64,000 nt of DNA from Candidatus Hadarchaeales archaeon (GTDB taxonomy: Archaea > Hadarchaeota > Hadarchaeia > Hadarchaeales > WYZ-LMO6): positions 248,001-312,000 of the forward strand of contig JAVYML010000003.1 of the NCBI GenBank assembly GCA_038736355.1, written 5' to 3'. Each line of letters begins with the position of its first letter. Position 1 is the first letter of the stretch. Below the pieces are notes generated by a model. It was not told the origin of the DNA, searched no databases, and saw nothing but the letters and a program-made list of their open reading frames with translations. Position numbers and translations under genes: made by a program. This document shows positions 1 to 8,922 of this stretch, piece after piece.

Positions 1-110
1 GAGAGCTTGAGCCTTCCAAGCTAGAAGCCGCCATCATCCCCCTCAAAACCAGGAAATTCCAAAAGCTCACCAATGAAGAGATTGCCGAATATCTCTCCAA
101 GTTGAAGTAG
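1..110 (+). CDS. psmA: Proteasome subunit alpha, C-terminal end (partial)
   Basis: Only the last 35 codons are present; the gene enters from the left edge and stops at TAG 108-110. The tail contains an EAAIIPLKTRKFQKL stretch followed by a Glu/Lys-rich helix, which matches the typical C-terminus of archaeal 20S proteasome alpha subunits. The alpha ring gates substrate entry to the proteolytic chamber. In many archaea psmA directly precedes the SBDS-exosome genes, and the next start is only 10 bp away, which supports the call. The identification rests on a short tail plus gene order. Confidence 0.75.
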   Translation, partial: ELEPSKLEAAIIPLKTRKFQKLTNEEIAEYLSKLK

Positions 111-120
111 TGGGGAGAAA

Positions 121-813
121 ATGGTAAAGCTGGAAGAAGCCGTCGTGGCCAGACTTTCCATTCAAGGGATGAATTTTGAGATACTAGTGGATCCAAGGTT
201 GGTGGAGGTCTTCAAGGAGGGTAAACCCGTGGAAATGAGTGAGCTTTTGGCCGTGGAAAAGGTCTTTAAAGATGCCAGTAAAGGGGAAACGGCTTCGAGA
301 GAGGCTCTGCTGAAGGCTTTCGGAACCGACGATGTGAGAAAAATAACTGAACAAATCCTCCAGAAGGGAAAGATCCAGCTCACCACCGAACAAAGGAAGA
401 AAATGAGGGAGGAAAAATTGAAGCAAATAGCTTCCATCATCGCCAAGAGGGCCATCAATCCACAAACGGGTCTCCCCCATCCACCTACAAGGGTAGAAGA
501 GGCCATAAGGCAAGCTAAGGTGGGGATAGACGAGTTCAAAAAAGCTGAGGATCAACTTCCCGCCGTGTTGAAAGCCATTCAATCCATTCTTCCCCTTAAG
601 TTCGAGACGAGAAGAATAGCTATCAAAATCCCACCAGCCTATGCGGGTAAGTCTTTACATGCCATCAGAAACATGGCTGAGGTGAAGAAGGAGGAATGGC
701 TCTCCGATGGTTCTTTGGTACTACTGGTGGAAATTCCAGCAGGTTTCCAACCAGAGTTTTTCGACAGACTGAACGATCTCACCAGGGGAGAAGCCCAGAC
801 TAAGGTGTTGTGA
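121..813 (+). CDS. sdo1: Ribosome maturation protein SBDS (Sdo1 homologue)
   Basis: This 230-residue protein matches archaeal SBDS in length and three-domain layout: an N-terminal FYSH-like domain (about 1-90), a central helical domain (about 95-165, with the family-typical NPQTGLPHPPTRVEEA stretch) and a C-terminal ferredoxin-like domain (165-230). In eukaryotes SBDS works with EFL1 to release the anti-association factor eIF6 from 60S subunits; the archaeal protein is thought to act in 50S maturation. The gene sits between psmA and the exosome genes as in many archaea, and its end overlaps the rrp4 start by 4 bp, indicating translational coupling. Confidence 0.93.
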   Translation: MVKLEEAVVARLSIQGMNFEILVDPRLVEVFKEGKPVEMSELLAVEKVFKDASKGETASREALLKAFGTDDVRKITEQILQKGKIQLTTEQRKKMREEKLKQIASIIAKRAINPQTGLPHPPTRVEEAIRQAKVGIDEFKKAEDQLPAVLKAIQSILPLKFETRRIAIKIPPAYAGKSLHAIRNMAEVKKEEWLSDGSLVLLVEIPAGFQPEFFDRLNDLTRGEAQTKVL

Positions 814-1493
814 TGCTCTTTGTAAGTAACCGTGAATTGGTAGTTCCAGGCAAGCTACTGGCCGACGAGGAATACCAAGCTGGGGAAGGTACCTTCATAG
901 AAAATGGGAAGATTTTCTCTGCCGTGGTGGGGTTAGCAGAAGTGAGGGATAAAAGCGTTGGTGTGATCTCCCTCCAAGGTAGGTACATACCCAGACAGGG
1001 TGATAAGGTGATTGGTATTGTCATAGACACCCATCCCTTTGGGTGGATTGTGGACCTGAACTCCCCTTATACGGGCAACCTCATGGTATCCGACTTGGTG
1101 GGAAGGAAAGTGGATGTCTTCAAAGAAGACCTGGGGAAGTTCTTGAAGATTGGTGATGCCGTAATAGCTGAGGTGAGAAAAGTGGACGAAAGATGGAGGG
1201 TACAGCTAATTGCCTCAGAAAGAGGACTGGGAAAAATAAGGGGGGGAAGACTGGTAGAAATAAGCCCTGCTAAGGTCCCAAGGGTAATAGGAAGGAGAGG
1301 TTCTATGCTCAAGGTATTGGAAGAAACCACGGGTTGCAAGTTGGAGGTGGGGCTCAACGGGAGGATATTGGTTAGGGGAAAGGATCCCAAAAAAATCAAC
1401 TCGGTGGTGGAAGCTATATTGTTAATAGAAAGAGAAGCACATTTATCTGGACTTACGGATAGAATAAAAGCCAAACTGGAGAAGGAAAGATGA
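810..1493 (+). CDS. rrp4: Exosome RNA-binding cap subunit Rrp4
   Basis: At 227 residues this is the S1/KH-domain cap protein of the archaeal exosome. The N-terminal domain (1-60) is followed by an S1 fold (about 62-130, from [13 protein letters not shown]) and a C-terminal KH domain carrying the GRRG loop near residue 163. Rrp4 sits on the Rrp41-Rrp42 hexamer and feeds RNA into the phosphorolytic channel. The ATG lies in a GTGATG overlap with the SBDS stop, and the stop overlaps the rrp41 start, so the whole set is read as one operon. Confidence 0.95.
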   Translation: MMLFVSNRELVVPGKLLADEEYQAGEGTFIENGKIFSAVVGLAEVRDKSVGVISLQGRYIPRQGDKVIGIVIDTHPFGWIVDLNSPYTGNLMVSDLVGRKVDVFKEDLGKFLKIGDAVIAEVRKVDERWRVQLIASERGLGKIRGGRLVEISPAKVPRVIGRRGSMLKVLEETTGCKLEVGLNGRILVRGKDPKKINSVVEAILLIEREAHLSGLTDRIKAKLEKER

Positions 1494-2221
1494 TGACGGG
1501 AAAACCCGAAAGGCTAATAGTGGATGGAAGGAGGCTAGACGGGAGGTTACCCGACGAGCTTAGACCACTACGCATTAAAGCAGGGATTTTGAAGCGTGCC
1601 GATGGCTCAGCGTACATAGAACTGGGAAAAAACAAGATCTTAGCCGCCGTTTATGGTCCCAAAGAAATGCATCCAAGACACCTTCAACAGGCTGACGTGG
1701 CCGTACTCCGTTGCAGGTATAACATGGCACCTTTCTCCGTAGAGGAGAGGAAAAGGCCAGGACCTGATAGGAGGTCCATGGAAATCTCCAAAGTGATAAG
1801 GGAGGCCCTAGAGCCAGTACTCTTCCTTCACCTCTATCCCAGGGCGGTGATAGACGTCTTTATCGAAATCCTCCAGGCAGATGCTGGAACCAGAACGGCA
1901 GGGATCACTGCTGCCTCGGTTGCCCTTGCCGATGCGGGTATTCCCATGAGGGATTTAGTAGCGGGGATTTCAGCCGGAAAGGTGGATGGCGTGGTGGTTT
2001 TGGATTTGATGAAAGAGGAGGACCAATGGGGAGAGGCCGATATGCCTATAGCGGTAATGCCCAGGAGAAAGCAGATCACTCTCCTTCAAATGGATGGAAA
2101 CTTGACCCCAGAAGAATTCAGGCAGGCACTGGATCTTGCCTTCAAAGGAATAGAAAAGATTTACGAGGTGCAAAAGGAGGCCTTGAAGGAAAAATACCTG
2201 CCCATGGAGGAAGAAAGATGA
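1490..2221 (+). CDS. rrp41: Exosome catalytic subunit Rrp41 (RNase PH-like)
   Basis: This 243-residue RNase PH-family protein is the catalytic subunit of the archaeal exosome, which degrades RNA 3' to 5' with phosphate and can also add A-rich tails. The phosphate-binding [13 protein letters not shown] motif and the [13 protein letters not shown]-binding loop are present, and acidic residues around [10 protein letters not shown] fit the catalytic site. It pairs with Rrp42 in the hexameric ring. Starts MM at 1490 (ATGATG overlapping the rrp4 TGA); the stop at 2219-2221 overlaps the rrp42 ATG. Confidence 0.95.
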   Translation: MMTGKPERLIVDGRRLDGRLPDELRPLRIKAGILKRADGSAYIELGKNKILAAVYGPKEMHPRHLQQADVAVLRCRYNMAPFSVEERKRPGPDRRSMEISKVIREALEPVLFLHLYPRAVIDVFIEILQADAGTRTAGITAASVALADAGIPMRDLVAGISAGKVDGVVVLDLMKEEDQWGEADMPIAVMPRRKQITLLQMDGNLTPEEFRQALDLAFKGIEKIYEVQKEALKEKYLPMEEER

Positions 2222-2979
2222 AGGAACTTATAGCGAGTGTGAAGAGGGAATATCTGGCGGAGCTCGCCAGTCAAGGGAAGAGAATAGATGGAAGGGCCCT
2301 AGACCAATACAGGGAAATCAAGATAGAGAGGGGAGTGATAGGAACCGCACAAGGTTCAGCACTGGTCAAGCTGGGTAATACCCAAGTGATGGTGGGAGTA
2401 AAATTGGAAAAGGGGGAACCCTTCCCGGACACTCCCAATGCCGGCATTCTGGTAGTAAATGCTGAACTACTCCCGTTGGCCTCGCCTACCTTTGAACCCG
2501 GTCCACCCAACGAGAATGCCATAGAACTAGCCAGGGTAGTGGATAGAACGATAAGGGAATCCCAGATGATAGACCTGGAAAAGCTCTGTATCAAGGAGGG
2601 TGAGGAAGTCTGGGCGGTCTTCGTGGATATCTACGTTCTCGATCATGATGGAAATCTCATAGATGCCTCCGTGCTTGCGAGTGTGGCGGCCCTTTACGAC
2701 GTTAAACCTCCAACCTCAGAAGAATGGACCCTCCCCGCCTTCCCCGTAAGGGGCAAACCCGTTGCGGTAACTGTGGTAAAACTCAATGGAGTAATGATGG
2801 TAGATGCCGGACTTGAGGAAGAAAACACGGCAGATGCCCGTCTGACCATTTCAACCCTAGAGAACGGAAACATTTGTGCCATGCAAAAGGGGGGGAGTGG
2901 ATTCTTCAGCAGGGAAGAGGTAGAAAGGGCCTATGAGCTTGCAAGAAAATGTGGAGAAGAACTGAGGAGGAAGCTGTGA
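2218..2979 (+). CDS. rrp42: Exosome non-catalytic ring subunit Rrp42
   Basis: A 253-residue RNase PH-like protein that alternates with Rrp41 in the exosome ring and helps bind RNA but lacks the full phosphate-binding catalytic signature. The ATG at 2218 overlaps the rrp41 TGA (ATGA), and the protein begins [13 protein letters not shown] as usual for the family. The frame stays open upstream to 2026, but that extension lies inside rrp41 and reads as non-family sequence, so the internal start is correct. Family-typical [17 protein letters not shown] is visible around residue 80. Confidence 0.95.
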   Translation: MKELIASVKREYLAELASQGKRIDGRALDQYREIKIERGVIGTAQGSALVKLGNTQVMVGVKLEKGEPFPDTPNAGILVVNAELLPLASPTFEPGPPNENAIELARVVDRTIRESQMIDLEKLCIKEGEEVWAVFVDIYVLDHDGNLIDASVLASVAALYDVKPPTSEEWTLPAFPVRGKPVAVTVVKLNGVMMVDAGLEEENTADARLTISTLENGNICAMQKGGSGFFSREEVERAYELARKCGEELRRKL

Positions 2980-2983
2980 GAGG

Positions 2984-3220
2984 ATGGGAAGGACGAAAAA
3001 GGTGGGAGCGGCCGGGAAATACGGTCCCAGGTATGGGTTGAAGGACAGAAGGCTTGTGGCGAAGATAGAGGCTGAAAAAGCTGGAAGGAAGGTCTGTCCC
3101 TCATGTGGAGCCAAAAAGCTTAAGAGAACCAGTACTGGTATTTGGGAATGTTTTAAATGCGGGAGTAAATTTGCCGGTCAAGCCTATCGCCCACCCTCAA
3201 CGGGGGGCACCGGAGGATGA
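2984..3220 (+). CDS. rpl37ae: Large ribosomal subunit protein L37Ae (eL43)
   Basis: A 78-residue zinc-ribbon ribosomal protein. Cysteines 38, 41, 56 and 59 form a C-X2-C-X14-C-X2-C site, and the N-terminal GRTKKVGAAGKYGPRYG segment is characteristic of L37Ae/L43e. It belongs to the 50S subunit. Only 4 bp separate it from rrp42 and rpoP begins 4 bp after it; the AGGATGAGGAG across the stop codon doubles as the rpoP ribosome-binding site. Confidence 0.95.
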   Translation: MGRTKKVGAAGKYGPRYGLKDRRLVAKIEAEKAGRKVCPSCGAKKLKRTSTGIWECFKCGSKFAGQAYRPPSTGGTGG

Positions 3221-3224
3221 GGAG

Positions 3225-3356
3225 ATGTACAAGTGCTATAGGTGTGGCGAAATCATAGAAATACAAAAACTTGAAAGGATAGTTTGTCCGCACTGCGGTT
3301 TCAGGATTTTCTATAAGGTACGTCAACCCGTAGTGCGTAGGGTAAAGGCTAGGTGA
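3225..3356 (+). CDS. rpoP: DNA-directed RNA polymerase subunit P (Rpo12)
   Basis: A 43-residue zinc-binding subunit of archaeal RNA polymerase, homologous to eukaryotic Rpb12. Cysteines 4, 7, 21 and 24 make the CXXC...CXXC site and the tail (RQPVVRRVKAR) is basic as expected. The ATG at 3225 is preceded by GGAGG at 3211-3223. A longer open frame begins at 3105 but lies inside rpl37ae. The position after L37Ae is conserved in many archaea. Confidence 0.92.
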   Translation: MYKCYRCGEIIEIQKLERIVCPHCGFRIFYKVRQPVVRRVKAR

Positions 3357-3360
3357 AGAA

Positions 3361-3642
3361 ATGACGGTTTATTCCAAAGCAGAGGTGGAAATGTTGTTTT
3401 CCTCCCCAAGCTTAGCAGAGAAGGCTTATGTAGCCCTGAAACCTGAAGAAGCTTTACCTGGAAAGGAAAGGAGCATAGTCAAGTTCCTGAGGAGGGGGAG
3501 GATTCTAAAACTGGAAATTAGGGCAAGGGATACACCCTCCTTGCGTGCAGCCCTGAACTCCCTCCTCAGATTGGTGGCGGTAGTGCGTGATATGATAGAA
3601 CTAAAGGAGGAAGAAAGATGGAGGAACTCCCCCCGCAATTGA
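3361..3642 (+). CDS. pcc1: KEOPS complex subunit Pcc1
   Basis: This 93-residue protein fits Pcc1, the dimerising subunit of KEOPS, which makes N6-threonylcarbamoyladenosine (t6A) at position 37 of ANN-decoding tRNAs with Kae1, Bud32 and Cgi121. The family signature is the C-terminal segment SLRAALNSLLRLVAVVRDM (about 60-78) after an alternating strand region. The last 25 bp overlap the prefoldin beta start in another frame. In archaea pcc1 is often found in exactly this rpoP-pcc1-prefoldin arrangement. The other KEOPS subunits are not in the window. Confidence 0.88.
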   Translation: MTVYSKAEVEMLFSSPSLAEKAYVALKPEEALPGKERSIVKFLRRGRILKLEIRARDTPSLRAALNSLLRLVAVVRDMIELKEEERWRNSPRN

Positions 3643-3974
3643 AACACATGGTAGCACAATACCAGCAGGCCCAGCAACATGCGCAAGCATTGGCTGCACA
3701 GAGACAGCAGTTGGAATTGCTATTGCTGGAGACCAAAAAGGCGGTAGAAGAATTGGAAAAGAGTCCCCAAGACGCGGCTGTTTATAAAGGTGTGGGACCC
3801 CTTCTGATTAGGGCCAACAAGGAAGAACTCAAAAAGGAACTCGAAGAGCAACGGGAAACCTTGGAGTTGAGGGTAAAAACTCTGGAACGACAAGAAGAAA
3901 GGGTAACGGAAAGACTGAGAGAGTTACAACAGAAATTGGAGGAGGCTCTTAAAACCAGAAGGACTGAAGCTTGA
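3618..3974 (+). CDS. pfdB: Prefoldin subunit beta
   Basis: A 118-residue all-helical protein: an N-terminal coiled coil (to about 50), a short beta-hairpin region around VYKGVGPLLIRANKEEL, and a second long coiled coil to residue 115. This is the layout of archaeal prefoldin beta, four copies of which join two alpha subunits into a jellyfish-shaped chaperone that delivers unfolded proteins to the thermosome. The ATG at 3618 has GGAGGAAGAAAG just upstream and overlaps pcc1; the stop overlaps the next start (TTGA). Confidence 0.93.
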   Translation: MEELPPQLKHMVAQYQQAQQHAQALAAQRQQLELLLLETKKAVEELEKSPQDAAVYKGVGPLLIRANKEELKKELEEQRETLELRVKTLERQEERVTERLRELQQKLEEALKTRRTEA

Positions 3975-4951
3975 CTCCTCAGAGAAAGGTCGCAGAACTC
4001 CTGCTGGCCCAGGCAAAGAAAGGTGGGAGAATCCTCTTTCTCTCCCACCAACAGGCAGATCCGGATGGGGTAGCAAGCGCCATCGTTCTTTCAGAGGTTT
4101 TGGAATCCCTGGGAGCAAAGACGGAAGTGGTGATCCCTGAAGGTATGAACAAGCTTGCCCAGCTCTTGCTAGAAAAATATGGTAGGGAGGTGAGTACTTC
4201 AACCTCCCTCGAAGCTGACTTGGTGGTGATAGTCGATGCCTCCAGCTTCCAGCACGTTGGGAAAATGGGGGAGGAAATAAGGGGAAAACCTATCCTTCTA
4301 ATAGACCACCATTCCGAGGTTGAGGGCATGAAGGAGGAAGTAGAATGCTCTTGGGTGGAGGAGAAAATCACCTCCTCTGCGGAGATGGTCCTGCTCCTCC
4401 TCAAGGAAATGGGAAAACCCCCTTCCGCTGATCAGGCCAATCTCCTCTTAGCGGGAATCCTCACCGACACTGCTGGACTGAAGTTGGCCTGTAACTCCAC
4501 GCTGGAAACCGTTTGTGAGCTGATAAAACATGGTGCCGATTATAGGAAGCTGCTGGAGCTCCTGAAGTTACCGGAAGATAGATCCAAACGCATAGCCATG
4601 CTCAAAGCCGCACAAAGGATGGAACTCAAGGCCTTCAACGATTATTTGGTGGTTTTTTCTGAACTCAGCGCTTTCGAGGCAGATGCGGCCTCCGCCCTCC
4701 TCAGACTGGGAGCAGATCTCAGCTTCGTGGGTTCGGAGGAAAAGGGGGAATTCAGAATTTCTGGGAGGGCTACGCCAGAGATCTGCGAGACCAAGGGACT
4801 TCATTTGGGTATGCTCATGCAAGAGGTGGCAAAAACTTTTGAGGGTTCTGGAGGGGGACATGCAGGAGCTGCCAGCGCTACGGGAAAAGGAAATCTTGGG
4901 GAAGTCAAGAAATTCATTCTGAAACGTTTGCAGGAAATCTTGGGATCTTAG
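3971..4951 (+). CDS. DHH/DHHA1 family phosphoesterase (NrnA/RecJ-like)
   Basis: A 326-residue DHH-family protein. Motif I appears as QADPDGVASA near residue 28, motif II as VIVDASS, motif III as LLIDHHSEV near residue 110, and the DHHA1 substrate-binding motif as GGGHAGAASA near 300. Such two-domain proteins bind two metal ions and hydrolyse nano-RNA, pAp or cyclic-di-nucleotide breakdown products; the substrate here is not known. It starts at TTG 3971 in a TTGA overlap with prefoldin beta, the only in-frame start that keeps motif I. It closes the superoperon and converges with ilvE, overlapping by 4 bp. Confidence 0.88.
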   Translation: MTPQRKVAELLLAQAKKGGRILFLSHQQADPDGVASAIVLSEVLESLGAKTEVVIPEGMNKLAQLLLEKYGREVSTSTSLEADLVVIVDASSFQHVGKMGEEIRGKPILLIDHHSEVEGMKEEVECSWVEEKITSSAEMVLLLLKEMGKPPSADQANLLLAGILTDTAGLKLACNSTLETVCELIKHGADYRKLLELLKLPEDRSKRIAMLKAAQRMELKAFNDYLVVFSELSAFEADAASALLRLGADLSFVGSEEKGEFRISGRATPEICETKGLHLGMLMQEVAKTFEGSGGGHAGAASATGKGNLGEVKKFILKRLQEILGS

Positions 4952-5868
4952 ACCCAATCCAACCAATGCTCAAAACCCTTTTCCTCTCCCCTCACCACCC
5001 TGAAATACAACTCCTGTAGCCTGGCCGTTATTTCCCCCCTTATTCCCTTGCCTATGGGATGACCCTCTACTTCCCTTATGGGTGTGACTTCAGCTGCCGT
5101 ACCCGTGAAAAAGGCTTCATCTGCTTTGTACAGCCTTTCCAGGGAGATGGGTTCTTCCTTGGCGGGTATACCCTCCCTCATCGCCAGTTGGAGGACGGAG
5201 TCCCTAGTGATGCCAGGTAAAGCACATTCCGAAATTGGAGGGGTAATCAACACCCCCCTTTCCACTATGAAGATGTTCTCGCCAGGCCCCTCCGAGATAT
5301 TGCCGGAAAGATTGAGCATGAGGGCCTCATCATATCCATTATCCAACGCATCCAGCTTGGCCAGGATGGAGTTGGCATAGTTTGCCACCAGCTTGGCGTG
5401 GGGGGGAAGGATGGAGGGGTGAATCCTGCGGTAGGGGGAAATCTTCACCCTCACCCCGTTCTTGAGTCCTTCTTCACCCAGGTAGGTTCCCCATCGCCAA
5501 GCCGCTATCGCCACCCTCACCGGGGCTCCTCTAGGACTCAAACCCATGACCCCGTATCCGCAATAGGCGATGGGTCTTATGTAACACTCCTCCAGCCCGT
5601 TCTCCCTAACCACGAGTTTGGCAGCTTCTATCAGCTCTTCCACCGAATAAGGAAGCTTCATTCCCACTATTTCTGCAGAGCGTCTAAGTCTTTCCATGTG
5701 ATCCTTGAGTCTGAAGATGGCCGGACCTCTAGAAGTCCTGTAACATCTTATTCCCTCAAAAACCCCATAACCGTAGTGGAGGGTATGGGTGAGGAGATGT
5801 ACTTTAGCTTCTTCCCAGGGCACCAGCTCTCCATCCATCCAAATGAACTTGGTTGGATTGATACTCAT
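4948..5868 (-). CDS. ilvE: Branched-chain amino acid aminotransferase
   Basis: A 306-residue fold-type IV PLP aminotransferase. The substrate and PLP elements are in order: YGYGVFEGIRCY near 32, the PLP lysine in PPHAKLVANYANS near 155, and NISEGPGENIF near 190. IlvE transfers the amino group between glutamate and the keto acids of leucine, isoleucine and valine. Length is standard. It stands alone, convergent with the DHH gene. Upstream (5869-5957) an A/T-rich segment, TTTTCCTAAAAAATTTT, could hold its promoter. Confidence 0.93.
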   Translation of the reverse strand: MSINPTKFIWMDGELVPWEEAKVHLLTHTLHYGYGVFEGIRCYRTSRGPAIFRLKDHMERLRRSAEIVGMKLPYSVEELIEAAKLVVRENGLEECYIRPIAYCGYGVMGLSPRGAPVRVAIAAWRWGTYLGEEGLKNGVRVKISPYRRIHPSILPPHAKLVANYANSILAKLDALDNGYDEALMLNLSGNISEGPGENIFIVERGVLITPPISECALPGITRDSVLQLAMREGIPAKEEPISLERLYKADEAFFTGTAAEVTPIREVEGHPIGKGIRGEITARLQELYFRVVRGEEKGFEHWLDWV

Positions 5869-5957
5869 TCAATTTTCCTAAAAAATTTTGGCTAAAAGAG
5901 GTTTTTGGGAAAGCCTACACCTCTATAAGGACTCACCCTCCAAATTATAAGACGGGC

Positions 5958-6638
5958 ATGAAACAGGCGAGAATCTTAGCATTGGGCTCTATAGGAATTA
6001 CTGCTCTAGCGGTTTTCCTCTTCACTTTTTTTCCTTCCTCCCCAGAGATAGCCTTTATCTTCGCGGTGGGTGTAGCTTTTGTTATACTCCTCTTGGTGGC
6101 CCTTCCCCTTTTAGGAAGGGGAGAGGAATCTCCTTTCCCAGAAGAAGAGAGGAAGGAAATAGCTTCCAAGCTCAAAGAGGCCTTGGAAGAAGAAAAGGAG
6201 ACCAAGCCTCAAGAAGCTGTAGAAGAAAAACCTCAGCCCAACCTCCTCTCCTGCCTCAGGGAGATTTCCCTTGAAGGATGGAAAATGGTGAGCGAAGGGG
6301 GAGTAAAAGAGGAAACCTTGTTGGGAACGCCAGGGAAAGGGGAAGGATTTTTTAGGATTTGGGAAGGCGAAAAAGGGAGGAGGCTTGCCCTTTACACCCT
6401 TCTCTTTCCCTCACCGGAAGAAGCCAAAAATTGTTTGCAGGAAATCTTGGCTAGGCTCGGTGATTGGCTCTACGAAAGCTATCCGGGAAGGGGTCACTTC
6501 TACTTGGAAAGGGAAAACATGGATGGAGCCGTGTGGAAGAAAGAAGAGGTATTGGTCCTCCTCTTACTCGGAGAAGCCAAGAGGGGAGAAGCTTCCGCCT
6601 TTTTGACCCTTCTTCCAGAAGCCCTTAAACCGCTCTGA
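5958..6638 (+). CDS. Membrane-anchored protein of unknown function
   Basis: I do not recognise this 226-residue protein. Two hydrophobic segments (about 7-25 and 30-52) form a hairpin anchor, followed by a charged Glu/Lys-rich linker (55-90) and a soluble C-terminal domain (about 92-226) with LREISLEGWKMVSEGGV and a likely alpha/beta fold. The C-terminal domain would probably face the cytoplasm if both helices span the membrane. A TATA-like CTATAAGG at 5921-5928 lies about 30 bp before the ATG, suggesting a nearly leaderless transcript. It converges with the following nucleotidyltransferase, overlapping by 14 bp. Confidence 0.6.
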   Translation: MKQARILALGSIGITALAVFLFTFFPSSPEIAFIFAVGVAFVILLLVALPLLGRGEESPFPEEERKEIASKLKEALEEEKETKPQEAVEEKPQPNLLSCLREISLEGWKMVSEGGVKEETLLGTPGKGEGFFRIWEGEKGRRLALYTLLFPSPEEAKNCLQEILARLGDWLYESYPGRGHFYLERENMDGAVWKKEEVLVLLLLGEAKRGEASAFLTLLPEALKPL

Positions 6639-7323
6639 GTTCTTCCAGTTTTTTCCTAGCTTCTTCCAAATCCTTGAAGGTATCCACTGGAATCCAAAGG
6701 GGGAGCTCTGCCTTATAGCATCTCAACTTTCCTTCCCTGGCCAGTTCAGGAAAAAGAGTTTGTTCCACGTTTCCCTTTTTGAATTTCTCCATCTTGGGAA
6801 GGAGGAGAGGACTGAGACAATAAACTCCTCCATTGACATAGTGGGGAAGTAGGGGTTTCTCCACGAAAGAAACAATTTTCTTCCCCCTCAGGCGCAGGAT
6901 CCCGTAAGGACTTCTCATCCTTACCGCCAAAAGGGAAGCTAGGGCCCCAGATTTCTTGAAGTCTTCCCACATCCCCTTAAAGTCCATCTCCATTACCACG
7001 TCCCCATTGCTCACTACCGCTTCCTTTCTGGCCTTCCTCATCCCAAGTCTAAGGGCGTTGAGGGTTCCAAGGGGCTTTCTTTCCACAACGTATTCCAGCT
7101 CCATTCCCTCCCAACTCCTTCCATATCTTTTCTCGATCTCCTCGGCCTTGTACCCAGCCAAAAGGTATACCTTCCTTATGCCAGCCTTGCGGTAGAGGGA
7201 GAGCTGGTGGTCGAGGATGGTATATCCCCTTTTCAGTTCCAGCAAGACCTTAGGTATGGCTTGGGTGAGGGGAAAGAGCCTCTTACCGTAACCTCCACAA
7301 AGGATCATCCCTACCGCTTCCAT
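6625..7323 (-). CDS. NDP-sugar nucleotidyltransferase (sugar-phosphate nucleotidylyltransferase family)
   Basis: A 232-residue Rossmann-like nucleotidyltransferase. The nucleotide-binding signature near the N-terminus is GMILCGGYGKRLFPLTQAIPK, truncated here to the family's G-GxG-RLxPLT-xxPK pattern, followed by VVSNGDVVMEMDF (metal-binding Asp near 108) and GGVYCLSP near 165. Enzymes of this class make UDP-, GDP- or dTDP-sugars from NTP and sugar-1-phosphate. It lacks the left-handed beta-helix acetyltransferase domain of longer homologues, so it is a single-domain form; the exact sugar cannot be read from sequence. Confidence 0.85.
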   Translation of the reverse strand: MEAVGMILCGGYGKRLFPLTQAIPKVLLELKRGYTILDHQLSLYRKAGIRKVYLLAGYKAEEIEKRYGRSWEGMELEYVVERKPLGTLNALRLGMRKARKEAVVSNGDVVMEMDFKGMWEDFKKSGALASLLAVRMRSPYGILRLRGKKIVSFVEKPLLPHYVNGGVYCLSPLLLPKMEKFKKGNVEQTLFPELAREGKLRCYKAELPLWIPVDTFKDLEEARKKLEELRAV

Positions 7324-7370
7324 CCCTCTCCTTTACCCACTCATTTTTAAAACTCCCCCGAGGAAAAAAA

Positions 7371-7937
7371 ATGATGAAGGCCCTCGTCTTCCTAGCTCCG
7401 GGTTTCGAGGAAATAGAGGCCATGACCATAGTGGATCTCCTCAGGCGGGGTGGAGTGGAAGTGGTAACAGCTGGCTTGGAAACACCCGTAGAGGGATCCC
7501 ATGGGGTAAAGGTACTACCAGACAAAAAACTGGAAGAGGTCAGGGTCGAGGACTTCGATGCCGTGATTTGTCCTGGTGGCTATCCGGGATACGAGAACCT
7601 GAAGAAAAACCAAAGGGTACTGGAAATGGTTAAAGAAGCCGCCCAAAAGAACAAGATAGTGGCCGCCATTTGCGGTGCTCCTTCCGTCCTCGCAGAGGCC
7701 GGAGTGTTGAAGGGTAAGAAAAGCACCATTTATCCAGGAATGGAGGCCGAACTGAAGAAAGCGGGAGGAAAACCTTCCAAGGGATTGGTGGTAGTGGATG
7801 GAAAGGTGATTACCAGCATGGGTCCTGCCACTGCTTTTGCCTTTGCACTGGAACTCCTGAAGCGCTTGGCGGGAAGAAAAAAGGCTGAGGAGGTAAAAAA
7901 GGCCACCCTCGCCCACTTGGGGGCAAAACTCAGATAA
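7371..7937 (+). CDS. DJ-1/PfpI family protein
   Basis: A 188-residue DJ-1/PfpI superfamily protein. The nucleophile-elbow cysteine is C101 in AAICGAPSVLAEAG, with the conserved acidic residue in PGFEEIEAMTI near 13 and the CPGGYPGYENL loop near 67. It resembles the DJ-1/YajL branch in which an oxidation-sensitive cysteine is linked to glyoxalase or chaperone-like roles, rather than the PfpI protease with its nearby catalytic His. The start is MM at 7371; 7374 is equally possible. It is a single gene convergent with the BKACE gene. Confidence 0.87.
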   Translation: MMKALVFLAPGFEEIEAMTIVDLLRRGGVEVVTAGLETPVEGSHGVKVLPDKKLEEVRVEDFDAVICPGGYPGYENLKKNQRVLEMVKEAAQKNKIVAAICGAPSVLAEAGVLKGKKSTIYPGMEAELKKAGGKPSKGLVVVDGKVITSMGPATAFAFALELLKRLAGRKKAEEVKKATLAHLGAKLR

Positions 7938-7940
7938 ACG

Positions 7941-8873
7941 TCAAGCTCTAGGTCTAAGACCAAGGATCCTTCTGGCCTCATCGGGGGAGGCTACTTCCCT
8001 TCCCAGCTCCCTTGCCAGCCTAACCACCTTTTCCACCAGTTCCGCATTGCTCTTGGCCAAGACCCCCCTTTCCAAATAGATGTTGTCCTCCATTCCCACC
8101 CTCACGTGTCCTCCCAGAATGATGGCCAAAGCCGCCATGGGCATCTCATACCTTCCCGGAGCGCATACCGACCAAGTCCAACTCTCCGGTATGGCCTTAA
8201 CACAATACAGAAGGGTCTCTGGAGCGGGGGACATACAGGAAAGCCCACCCATCATCACGAATTGAACGTGCAGTGGCTCTTTCAGTTTTCCCTCCCTCAC
8301 GAGAACCTTCGCAGTGTTGATCTGACCCGTGTCATAGATTTCCAGTTCAGGTTTCACACCATTCTTGTACATGTACTCCGCCCACCTCTCGATCCTGGCC
8401 ACAGGATTTTCGAAAATTTCCTCCCTCAGGGAGGGAATACCCATGTCCTCCCACAAGTTGATGGAACCCATGTTTAGAGAACTCATTTCCTGTCCAAAGG
8501 TCATCCTCTCTTCCATTACCTTATCCAGGGTCCTTCGGTATTCTTCCTGGGTCATCTCCACTTTCCTTCCAAGCATTTCAGCGAGAGGACCAGGCAAAGG
8601 CCTTCCCCCTCCAGTCGTGAGATTGATGATGATATCCGAGGCCTCGCTTTCCCTTATCCTTCTGATGTATTCAGGAAAAATGGAGTTGGGATTGGGATGG
8701 GGAAGTCCCGTTTCAGGATCCTTGGCATGGAGATGCACTACGGATGCACCAGCCTTTCTGCACCTAACCACTTCTTCCACGATTTCTTCCACCGTACATG
8801 GGACGTAGGGAGTCTGCATCTTGGAAACGTATTCCCCTCCGGTAGGTGCTACCGTGATGATCAGTTTCTCCAT
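7941..8873 (-). CDS. Beta-keto acid cleavage enzyme (BKACE, DUF849)
   Basis: A 310-residue TIM-barrel enzyme of the BKACE family, whose founding member Kce cleaves 3-keto-5-aminohexanoate with acetyl-CoA to give acetoacetate and a CoA ester. The zinc-binding VVHLHAKDP motif (near 47) and the INLTTGGG loop (near 84) are clear. Substrate range in the family is wide (beta-keto acids), so only the reaction class can be given. It is divergent from a crotonase across 49 bp, suggesting co-regulation in an acyl-CoA degradation route. Confidence 0.9.
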   Translation of the reverse strand: MEKLIITVAPTGGEYVSKMQTPYVPCTVEEIVEEVVRCRKAGASVVHLHAKDPETGLPHPNPNSIFPEYIRRIRESEASDIIINLTTGGGRPLPGPLAEMLGRKVEMTQEEYRRTLDKVMEERMTFGQEMSSLNMGSINLWEDMGIPSLREEIFENPVARIERWAEYMYKNGVKPELEIYDTGQINTAKVLVREGKLKEPLHVQFVMMGGLSCMSPAPETLLYCVKAIPESWTWSVCAPGRYEMPMAALAIILGGHVRVGMEDNIYLERGVLAKSNAELVEKVVRLARELGREVASPDEARRILGLRPRA

Positions 8874-8922
8874 CTTTCTTCTTCGTTTTCAAACCTTTTT
8901 ATTCCTAAGGAAAAGGAAAAAG

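Noticed and set aside
2026-2217. N-terminal extension of the rrp42 frame
   Set aside because: It overlaps rrp41 in another frame and the family start is the ATGA overlap at 2218.
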